Positions 57,538 through 64,000 of a stretch of DNA of 64,000 nucleotides are shown here, one piece after another (within the stretch, counting starts at the first letter, position 1; each line of letters begins with the position of its first letter). Under the pieces are notes generated by a model. It saw nothing but the letters and a program-made list of their open reading frames with translations. It searched no databases and had not been told where the DNA came from. The stretch spans positions 2,604,001 through 2,668,000 of the forward strand of contig NZ_CP066796.1 of the NCBI RefSeq assembly GCF_017161565.1. Direction: 5' to 3'. The stretch comes from Erwinia amylovora. Its GTDB lineage: Bacteria; Pseudomonadota; Gammaproteobacteria; Enterobacterales; Enterobacteriaceae. The translations under genes were made by a program, and so were the position numbers.

Positions 57538-58554
57538 ATGCCCTACGGCGTCATCCCCCCCTATATCCTGAGCAAAATTATCAACAACGGATCATCCCAC
57601 CAGCAACGCTGCGCGCGCCAAACGCTGACCCATGTCCAGACGCTGATGAATGAGAGCTGGCAAGCACCGCACAGCGCCATCACGGCTACGCCGGGCAACG
57701 TTCAGCGTGAAATCTACGATGCGCAGCAGACGCAAAATCTGCCAGGCCAGCGGGTGCGCAGTGGCGATCTGCCAGCCAGTAACGATGCCGCAGTCGACGA
57801 AGCCTGGGATTATCTTGGCATCACCTATGACTTTTTCTGGCACGCGTACCAGCGCAACTCCCTGGATAATGAAGGACTGACGCTGCTGGGTACGGTTCAT
57901 TACGGCCGGGATTATCAAAATGCCTTCTGGAACGGCCAGCAGATGGTATTTGGCGACGGCGACGGCGAGATTTTTAACCGCTTTACCATCGCGCTGGATG
58001 TGGTCGGCCATGAACTGGCGCACGGCGTCACGGAAACCGAAGCCGGGCTTATCTACTTTGAGCAGGCCGGTGCGCTAAACGAGTCCCTTTCCGACGTCTT
58101 TGGCGTGCTGGTGAAGCAGTATCATCTGCAACAGAGCGCGGAGCAGGCCAACTGGCTGATTGGCGAAGGGCTGCTGGCTGAAGGAATTAACGGGCGCGGA
58201 CTGCGTTCGATGTCCGAACCCGGCAGCGCCTACGACGATCCGCTGCTGGGTAAAGATCCCCAGCCTGCCCACATGCGTGATTACCTCCGCACGCGAGAAG
58301 ATAACGGCGGCGTGCATCTCAACTCCGGCATTGCCAACCGCGCCTTTTATCTGACTGCCGTTGCGCTGGGCGGCTATGCCTGGGAGATGGCGGGCTACGC
58401 CTGGTACGATACCGTTTGTGACAAGGAACTGCCGCAAAATGCCGATTTTAAAACCTTTGCGGAGTTCACGGTGCACCACGGTGAAAAACGCTTTAATAAA
58501 GCCACCGGCGCGGCCATCAAGGACGCCTGGAAACAGGTCGGCGTTTTAACATGA
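57538..58554 (+). CDS. Protealysin-like M4 neutral metalloprotease
   Basis: 338 aa from the ATG at 57538, with GGAG upstream. No signal peptide. A short propeptide (MPYGVIPPYILSKI) is of the protealysin type. Zinc site HELAHG, third ligand in NESLSD, and catalytic His in the HLNSGIANRAF region: a thermolysin-like protease. Serratia protealysin and Pectobacterium Prt1 are relatives. It overlaps the inhibitor gene by four bases (ATGA). Confidence 0.92.
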   Translation: MPYGVIPPYILSKIINNGSSHQQRCARQTLTHVQTLMNESWQAPHSAITATPGNVQREIYDAQQTQNLPGQRVRSGDLPASNDAAVDEAWDYLGITYDFFWHAYQRNSLDNEGLTLLGTVHYGRDYQNAFWNGQQMVFGDGDGEIFNRFTIALDVVGHELAHGVTETEAGLIYFEQAGALNESLSDVFGVLVKQYHLQQSAEQANWLIGEGLLAEGINGRGLRSMSEPGSAYDDPLLGKDPQPAHMRDYLRTREDNGGVHLNSGIANRAFYLTAVALGGYAWEMAGYAWYDTVCDKELPQNADFKTFAEFTVHHGEKRFNKATGAAIKDAWKQVGVLT

Positions 58555-58877
58555 ATCTGCCCGAACTGAGCGATGATGCAATTATCGATGTGGCACGCGA
58601 AGGAGGGTTTACGTTTATCCCGAAGCTGGCACAACCGCGCCGCTTTATGCTGGCCCAGCTTAGCGCCGTGCAAAAAGCGCGGGTCTGTGAGATTGTGCGT
58701 AATGCGTTACGGCTGGGCGAACCGGAAGACCAGCAGGCCACGCTGGGGCGCGGCGACCAGCGTTATTTTCGCATTCAGATAAGCTATGCCACTCGTCAGT
58801 CCGCTGGCGCTATCGTGCTATTGATCCCTGAACAGCTGGCCCCGACTGAGCTGGAATCGCTTTGGCGTGACGGCTGA
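58551..58877 (+). CDS. Emfourin-type protealysin inhibitor
   Basis: 108 aa (ELSDDAIIDVAREGGFTFIPKL..., QQATLGRGDQRYFRIQI). It matches the layout and size of emfourin (M4in), the slow-binding inhibitor encoded after protealysin in Serratia. Its start lies inside the protease stop (ATGA), so inhibitor and protease are made together, presumably protecting the cytoplasm. Confidence 0.82.
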   Translation: MNLPELSDDAIIDVAREGGFTFIPKLAQPRRFMLAQLSAVQKARVCEIVRNALRLGEPEDQQATLGRGDQRYFRIQISYATRQSAGAIVLLIPEQLAPTELESLWRDG

Positions 58878-58884
58878 CAAAAAA

Positions 58885-58910
58885 ATGCCCCTTCATTGCT
58901 GAAGGGGCAT
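58885..58910. terminator. Terminator between emfourin and gcd (convergent)
   Basis: ATGCCCCTTCA, loop TTGC, TGAAGGGGCAT: a perfect 11-bp stem. On the minus strand seven T residues follow, so it is a strong terminator for gcd; it may also stop the protease operon. Confidence 0.88.
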
Positions 58911-58932
58911 GGCTGACGGCCAGTGACGTTGG

Positions 58933-61362
58933 CTATTTGTCGAGCGCGTATGCCATCACATAGTCACCCCGATCCGGCGACTGACGCGCCCCGCCCGCAG
59001 AGATCAGGATGTACTGCTTACCGGTTTTCGGCGATTTGTAGCTCATCGGCCCACCCTGACTGCCGACCGGCAGCCGGGCCTTCCACACTTCTTTACCGGT
59101 TGAGGTATTGAAAGCACGCAGATAATAATCCTGCGTACCGGCGATAAACACCAGGCCGCCCTGAGTCGCCAGCGTGCCGCCCAGCGTTGGCATTCCGATG
59201 GGTATCTGTGCATGCATCTTCATGCCAAACGGCCCGGTATCCTGCACCGTTCCTACCGGAACCTGCCACACCACTTTCTGTGTTTTCAGATCGATCGCCG
59301 AAAGTGTGCCGAACGGCGGTTTCTGGCAAGGGATGCCGATCGGCGACATAAAGCGGTTTTTGTTAACCGCATAAGGCGTGCCTGTTAACGGCACCGCCCC
59401 CATCCCGGTATTTACCGACTCGCCACCATTACCGGCTTTTGCATCGGCTTTTGCCGGCAGCATCTGCACCCACAGGCCAAGACGCATATCGTTAGCAAAG
59501 ATGTAATGATTGTGCGGATCGGTCGACAGGCTGCCCCAGTTCATGCCACCCAGCGATCCCGGGAAGCTCAAAGAGACGTCGGTACCCGGAACGGTATACA
59601 GGCCATCGTAACGCATTGATTTAAAGCCGATGCGGCAGGCCAGCTGGTCAAACGGCGTTGCGCCCCACATGTCAGACTCTTTCAACGTCTGCGCGCCAAT
59701 TTGCGGCATGCCAACGGATTTCGGCTGGGTTGGCGTGTACTGCTCGTTGGGGATATTGCCGCGCTTAACCGGCACTTCCTTCACTTCGGTCAGCGGCTGG
59801 CCGGTCAGGCGATCCAGCACGAAGATTTGTCCGGCTTTGGTGCCGAATACCACCGCGGGTTTGCTGCCGCCCCCTTTTTGCGGGAAGTCGATCAGGCCTG
59901 GCTGCATCGGGATATCAAAATCCCACAGATCGTTATGCACGGTTTGGTACACCCACTTCTCTTTGCCGCTGGTGGCGTCCAGCGCAAGAACAGAAGCGCC
60001 GTATTTATGATCAAGCGCGTTACGGTTGGCCCCCCACAGATCGACCGAGGAGCTGCCCATCGGCAGGAACACGGTGTTCATGGCCGCATCGTAAGACATC
60101 GGCGCCCATGAGTTTGGCGTGCTGCGAACATAGTTCTTGCCGCTTTGCAGACGGGCGTTAGGGCTATGATTGCCCGGGTCGAACGCCCAGCGCATCGCTC
60201 CAGTGACGACATCGAAACCGCGCAGCATGCCACCGGGCATATCAGTCTGCACGTTATCCGCCACGCGCCCACCGACAACCACAGTGGTTCCGGCCAAAGT
60301 CGGAGCGGAAGTCAGCTGATATTGAGGATCGCTGGCTTTGCCCAAACCGGCTTTCAGGTCAACAAATCCCTTGTTGCCGAAGTGCTGGCACAGCTCGCCA
60401 TTATCAGCGTTGATCGCCAGCAGACGCGCATCGATGGTGTTCATCAGAATACGGCGTTGGCAGCTATCACCTGCGGCGAGGGTAACCGGCGTGACCGGCG
60501 TGGAGTCCGGCACGGAAGGCTGTTGCAGCGGTTTACCGGCATCAAAATAGGCCAGGCCACGGCAGCGGTTCCATACCTGAGAATGCGCGTTGATTTCGGT
60601 TTTCCAGATCTGCCTGCCGCTGTCAGCGTCCAGCGCAATCACATTGTTGTGCGGGGTACAAAGGAACACGCGGTCGCCGACCTGTAACGGAGTCTGCTGA
60701 TCTTCCGCGCCGTTACCGGTCGGGCTTTCAGGAATATCACCGGTGTGATATGTCCATGCCGGCTTCAGATCTTTTACATTATCACGGGTGATCTGATCCA
60801 GCGCGACAAAGCGGCTTCCGCCTGCGGTATTACCGTAGTGGTCCCAGTTTTCCTGACCGGCGGATTTCTCAACCGCGACCAGCGGCAGTTCCTGTCCGTC
60901 CGATTCAACGGTCGGGTGCGGCTGGAACATGCCGTAAGCGGTAGCCAGCAGGCCGACCAACGTTACGCCGCTCAGGCCATACGCGGCTTTGGCACGGCTG
61001 GTGCGCGCTTCACGCTGCCGCAGCGACGGGTAAGTTAGCAGCGCCAGCAGCAGCATGCCGGCAAGGAACATCAGGCGGGATACCAGCGGCCAGAAATCCA
61101 CGCCGGCATCCTGCACGGCCCAGATAGCCGAGCCGATAAACACCAGGGCAAAAATCACTACCGCAGAAGAGCGGCGGCGGAAGAACTGGATGGCGGAAAG
61201 AACCGTGAAGATCCCGGCAATAACGAAATACCCGCTGCCGCCGAGTGATAGCAGCTTACCGCCTCCGATGACAAAGTAAAGGCCGGTTGCCAGTAACAGA
61301 ATACCCAGCACGAGACACCATAAGCCCAGCCATTTAGAGGACCCGGCGCGTATTTGAGGCAT
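58933..61362 (-). CDS. gcd: Membrane-bound PQQ-dependent glucose dehydrogenase
   Basis: 809 aa (E. coli 796), start MPQIRAGSSKWLG at 61362; in-frame codons up to 61524 are not supported. Five TM helices in the first 150 residues are followed by an eight-bladed PQQ propeller in the periplasm (NWDHYGNTAGGSRF, YQTVHNDLWDFD, LGGTLATQGGLVF). It oxidises glucose to gluconolactone and feeds ubiquinone. No pqq synthesis genes are in the window. Confidence 0.96.
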   Translation of the reverse strand: MPQIRAGSSKWLGLWCLVLGILLLATGLYFVIGGGKLLSLGGSGYFVIAGIFTVLSAIQFFRRRSSAVVIFALVFIGSAIWAVQDAGVDFWPLVSRLMFLAGMLLLALLTYPSLRQREARTSRAKAAYGLSGVTLVGLLATAYGMFQPHPTVESDGQELPLVAVEKSAGQENWDHYGNTAGGSRFVALDQITRDNVKDLKPAWTYHTGDIPESPTGNGAEDQQTPLQVGDRVFLCTPHNNVIALDADSGRQIWKTEINAHSQVWNRCRGLAYFDAGKPLQQPSVPDSTPVTPVTLAAGDSCQRRILMNTIDARLLAINADNGELCQHFGNKGFVDLKAGLGKASDPQYQLTSAPTLAGTTVVVGGRVADNVQTDMPGGMLRGFDVVTGAMRWAFDPGNHSPNARLQSGKNYVRSTPNSWAPMSYDAAMNTVFLPMGSSSVDLWGANRNALDHKYGASVLALDATSGKEKWVYQTVHNDLWDFDIPMQPGLIDFPQKGGGSKPAVVFGTKAGQIFVLDRLTGQPLTEVKEVPVKRGNIPNEQYTPTQPKSVGMPQIGAQTLKESDMWGATPFDQLACRIGFKSMRYDGLYTVPGTDVSLSFPGSLGGMNWGSLSTDPHNHYIFANDMRLGLWVQMLPAKADAKAGNGGESVNTGMGAVPLTGTPYAVNKNRFMSPIGIPCQKPPFGTLSAIDLKTQKVVWQVPVGTVQDTGPFGMKMHAQIPIGMPTLGGTLATQGGLVFIAGTQDYYLRAFNTSTGKEVWKARLPVGSQGGPMSYKSPKTGKQYILISAGGARQSPDRGDYVMAYALDK

Positions 61363-61676
61363 ACAAAATACTCTTGGAGAAAATAAGGCGAACTTAACGT
61401 AAAACCTTATCTGATTAATACTGACATGGGGCTGTAACGCCCTCCTTTTTGCGCAAGCATCACCTTTACGCGCAGACGTAAGCAGCAATACAGGCAAGCA
61501 GCAAAATTGTACCATCAGGTTCATAATGTAAAAAACAGTAAATTAACAAGTTACTCATTATTAGTAACGTTTAACTCGTTTCTGGCACAAATGTTCACGA
61601 GAAAGTGAGGATTTTTCTTCACAATAAAAATGCCTGGTCGTCATCCCGAACTCATTACCAGCCTGAGGAATAAAAA
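61363..61676. other. 314-bp divergent regulatory region between gcd and the nucleotidyltransferase gene
   Basis: AT-rich in its right half. It contains the inverted repeat GTTACT (61550-61555) / AGTAAC (61563-61568) with a seven-base loop, a possible operator for one of the divergent genes. No gene is seen. Confidence 0.45.
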
Positions 61677-62513
61677 GTGACAGAGACTGAATTGAAACGT
61701 TCACACCTGTTGGAAAAGATACATCAATGGGCCACCATCACGGATAACGTGCGCGCGCTGGTGCAAACCGGATCCCTGGTAAGGGCTGACGGTCTCGCGG
61801 ATGAGTTCTCCGATATCGATATTGAAATAATAGCGCGTGAACCGCAGCTGCTGGCCGTCACCGATGGCTGGATCGGTGCAATCGGGGAAATTATCACCGT
61901 TTTACATCTCGAAGCTGAAGGTGACCAGCAGTGGCCAACCCGGCTGGTGATTTTCGAGGGGGGGATAAAAGTCGATTTTACCCTCGCAGGTTTAGCACGT
62001 CTGGCCCACATGGCATCTGAAAATCTGCTGGATCCCCTTTATCGAAGGGGCTATCGGGTTAGTCTGGATAAGGATAGCCTGGCTCAACGATTACCAGCGC
62101 CAACGTTGGCTTTTTCCACTGCTACCCTGCCCGGAGAAGCATCTTTCTGTCAGCGGGTGGAAGAGTTCTGGTTTGAGGCATTCCATGTGCCCGGATACCT
62201 CGCCCGTAATGAGCTTTTCCTTGTTAAACAGCGCGACTGGACGATGAAGGAACTCCTGCTGGAGATGATTGAGTGGCACGCCAATGCTCACAGCAAGGGT
62301 TTGGCCGATGTCTGGCACTCTGGGAAAGGCATACGCTTATGGGCCGGGGAGGAAATATGGCAGAGGCTTCAGACAACGTTTGGCCACTTCGATGCAGAGG
62401 ATGCGCGGCGGGCTTATGACGCAACAACCGAACTTTACGCGCAACTCGCCAGAGAGGTCGCCAGCACTGCGGGCTGGAACTACCCGGATCGCGTCGAGAA
62501 GCTGCTGCGCTGA
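61677..62513 (+). CDS. Aminoglycoside 6-adenylyltransferase-like protein
   Basis: 278 aa with a GTG start at 61677 and TGAGGA eight bases upstream. The N-terminal nucleotidyltransferase motif GSLVRADGLADEFSDIDIEI (GS...DxD) and a third Asp in KVDFTLAG match the streptomycin ANT(6)/AadK family, followed by the helical C-terminal domain. Base composition is like the flanking chromosome, with no IS or integron attC nearby. It may be a resident gene with another substrate; resistance is not implied. Confidence 0.85.
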   Translation: MTETELKRSHLLEKIHQWATITDNVRALVQTGSLVRADGLADEFSDIDIEIIAREPQLLAVTDGWIGAIGEIITVLHLEAEGDQQWPTRLVIFEGGIKVDFTLAGLARLAHMASENLLDPLYRRGYRVSLDKDSLAQRLPAPTLAFSTATLPGEASFCQRVEEFWFEAFHVPGYLARNELFLVKQRDWTMKELLLEMIEWHANAHSKGLADVWHSGKGIRLWAGEEIWQRLQTTFGHFDAEDARRAYDATTELYAQLAREVASTAGWNYPDRVEKLLR

Positions 62514-62595
62514 ACCTGAACAATAAAAAGTACGTTCGGGATCGATAAGAATCAAAAAGACCAGATCGGCCGCATCTGCTGTCAACCTGAAACAA

Positions 62596-62616
62596 AAGGG
62601 GCCATCAGGCCCCCTT
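62596..62616 (-). terminator. der terminator
   Basis: GGGGCC-ATCA-GGCCCC forms a perfect stem about 10 bases after the der stop. On the minus strand CTTTTGTTTC follows. Confidence 0.75.
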
Positions 62617-62621
62617 GCGCA

Positions 62622-64000
62622 TCAGCGCTTGTTCTTTTTCAGATGGCTCATTAAGCGTTGACGTTTACGCTGCTGGTTTGGCGTCAGCAGGTTACGTTTG
62701 CCTTCGTACGGGTTATCACCCTCTTTAAACTGAATACGGATCGGCGTCCCCATGATATCCAGCGAACGACGGAAATAGTTCATCAGATAACGCTTATAGG
62801 AATCCGGCAGGTCTTTGACCTGATTACCGTGGATCACCACAATCGGCGGGTTATAACCCCCGGCGTGAGCGTATTTCAGCTTCACGCGGCGGCTACGCAC
62901 CAGCGGTGGCTGATGGTCGTCAGCCGCCATATGCATGATACGCGTCAGCATCGAGGTGTTAACGCGGCGCGTTGAACAGTCGTAAGCTTCGGTCACCGAT
63001 TCAAACAGGTTACCCACGCCGCTGCCGTGCAGGGCGGAGATAAAGTGAATACGTGCGAAGTCGATAAAGCCGAGGCGATAATCCAGCGCTTCTTTCACTT
63101 CATCGCGCACTTCTTGCGACAGGCCATCCCACTTGTTAACCACAATTACCAGCGAGCGGCCACTGTTAAGGATAAAGCCCAGCAGGGAGAGATCCTGATC
63201 GGAAATACCTTCGTGTGCATCGATAACCAACATCACCACGTTGGCATCTTCGATGGCCTTTAACGTTTTGATGACAGAGAATTTCTCGACGGTTTCAGTG
63301 ACTTTACCACGCTTACGCACCCCGGCAGTATCGATCAGGATATACTCACGACCGTCACGCTCCATCGGGATATAAATACTGTCTCGCGTGGTTCCCGGCA
63401 TGTCGAATACCACCACGCGGTCTTCGCCGAGAATACGGTTAGTCAGCGTTGACTTACCGACGTTAGGACGACCAACGATAGCCAGCTTGATCGGCAGATC
63501 GAGCGGGTTAAAATCATCTTCTGCGTCTGCGGTATCTTCACCACTGGCTTTGGCTTCTTTCGCCGCCAGTTCGGCCCAGTAGGCTTCGTTTTCCTCTTCT
63601 TCGGTCAGCTCGCGCTCCGGGGCGACTTCATCCATCCACGGCAGCAGTACCAGCTCCAGCAGGCTGGTCACGCCACGCCCGTGAGAGGCGGCAATCGGAT
63701 GGATCTCACCCAGCCCGAGTGACCAGAAGTCGACTACCGCCGAATCCGCATCCAGGCCGTCAGTCTTGTTGGCCACGATAAAAGTGGGCTTCTGGCGCGC
63801 ACGCAGATGTTTAGCAATAGCGGTATCGGCCGGCATCAGCCCGGCGCGGGCGTCAACCATAAACAGCACCACGTCGGCTTCTTCAATCGCCAGCAGTGAC
63901 TGTTCCGCCATACGGGTTTCCACGCCCTCTTCGTTGCCATCAATACCGCCGGTATCAATACAAATAAATTCGCGCCCTTCAATTTCGGCGCGACCGTATT
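62622..64000 (-). CDS. der: Ribosome-associated GTPase Der (EngA), N-terminus outside window
   Basis: The frame is open to base 64000 ([11 protein letters not shown]..., DTGGIDG, the G3 motif of the first GTPase domain), so only about the first 40 residues, including the first P-loop, are missing. The second G domain is complete (GRPNVGKST near residue 155 of the visible part, [14 protein letters not shown]), with a KH-like C-terminal domain ending in a basic tail. Der has two G domains in tandem and is needed for 50S assembly. It is downstream of the xseA region, as in E. coli. Confidence 0.97.
   Translation of the reverse strand, partial: YGRAEIEGREFICIDTGGIDGNEEGVETRMAEQSLLAIEEADVVLFMVDARAGLMPADTAIAKHLRARQKPTFIVANKTDGLDADSAVVDFWSLGLGEIHPIAASHGRGVTSLLELVLLPWMDEVAPERELTEEEENEAYWAELAAKEAKASGEDTADAEDDFNPLDLPIKLAIVGRPNVGKSTLTNRILGEDRVVVFDMPGTTRDSIYIPMERDGREYILIDTAGVRKRGKVTETVEKFSVIKTLKAIEDANVVMLVIDAHEGISDQDLSLLGFILNSGRSLVIVVNKWDGLSQEVRDEVKEALDYRLGFIDFARIHFISALHGSGVGNLFESVTEAYDCSTRRVNTSMLTRIMHMAADDHQPPLVRSRRVKLKYAHAGGYNPPIVVIHGNQVKDLPDSYKRYLMNYFRRSLDIMGTPIRIQFKEGDNPYEGKRNLLTPNQQRKRQRLMSHLKKNKR

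Noticed and set aside
1..64000. CRISPR arrays, tRNA or rRNA genes
   Set aside because: No short regularly spaced repeats and no cloverleaf or rRNA-like sequence were recognised; the only sizeable repeats are the Rhs cores, symE tails and IS copies.

Overview
The window looks like a chromosomal segment of an enterobacterium of the Erwinia/Pantoea group. This is an inference from the protein sequences and from the conserved gene order purC-bamC-dapA-gcvR-bcp ... bepA-(yfgD)-hda-uraA-upp-purMN ... ppk-ppx-pdeF ... guaA-guaB-xseA ... der, which matches the E. coli K-12 order. Housekeeping genes are interrupted by lineage-specific insertions. No rRNA, tRNA or CRISPR array was seen.

Left end (1-13.3 kb), accessory. 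The 3' part of a nonribosomal peptide synthetase (C-A-T-TE termination module with a serine-like specificity code) is followed by a polymorphic-toxin locus: an Eag-type chaperone, a full PAAR-Rhs protein with a variable C-terminal toxin (CT) and its small downstream immunity gene, then two orphan cassettes. Each cassette repeats about 975 bp of Rhs core, then a new CT and a new immunity gene. One orphan CT is an HNH nuclease with a colicin/pyocin-type immunity gene; the other two CTs are not recognised. Every cassette ends in the same type of hairpin terminator. Both orphan cores are fused to a 3' remnant of an antisense symE-like gene, whose intact copy closes the locus. A possible decayed ribbon-helix-helix antitoxin with its operator lies beyond.

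Housekeeping block (13.3-40.5 kb): tmcA, ypfJ, purC, bamC, dapA, gcvR, bcp, a dCache-GGDEF cyclase, bepA, a decayed yfgD, hda, uraA, upp, purMN, an unusual pstC-pstA-pstB set without pstS or phoU beside ppk-ppx, tehB and a pdeF-like c-di-GMP phosphodiesterase. The pst genes diverge from ppk-ppx, so phosphate uptake and polyphosphate turnover sit together. PurR-type sites lie before purMN and guaB.

Variable block between pdeF and guaA (40.5-52.8 kb): mgtE, an ACS-type MFS transporter with a DenD-like dehydrogenase, an extended cold-shock protein, an RluA-family pseudouridine synthase and a yaiL/DUF2058 gene. Next comes a decayed genomic island beside the 3' end of guaA. It holds a tyrosine integrase broken by a stop codon and an IS, two defective IS3-family copies in the same orientation, and between them a compact three-gene operon. 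That operon encodes a 570-aa protein with a PD-(D/E)XK-like nuclease motif, an unknown 217-aa protein and a 72-aa two-TM protein. It is the best candidate in the window for an undescribed defence-type system.

Right end (52.8-64 kb): guaBA, xseA, a protealysin-like metalloprotease with its emfourin inhibitor, the PQQ glucose dehydrogenase gcd, a chromosomal ANT(6)-like nucleotidyltransferase and the 3' part of der.
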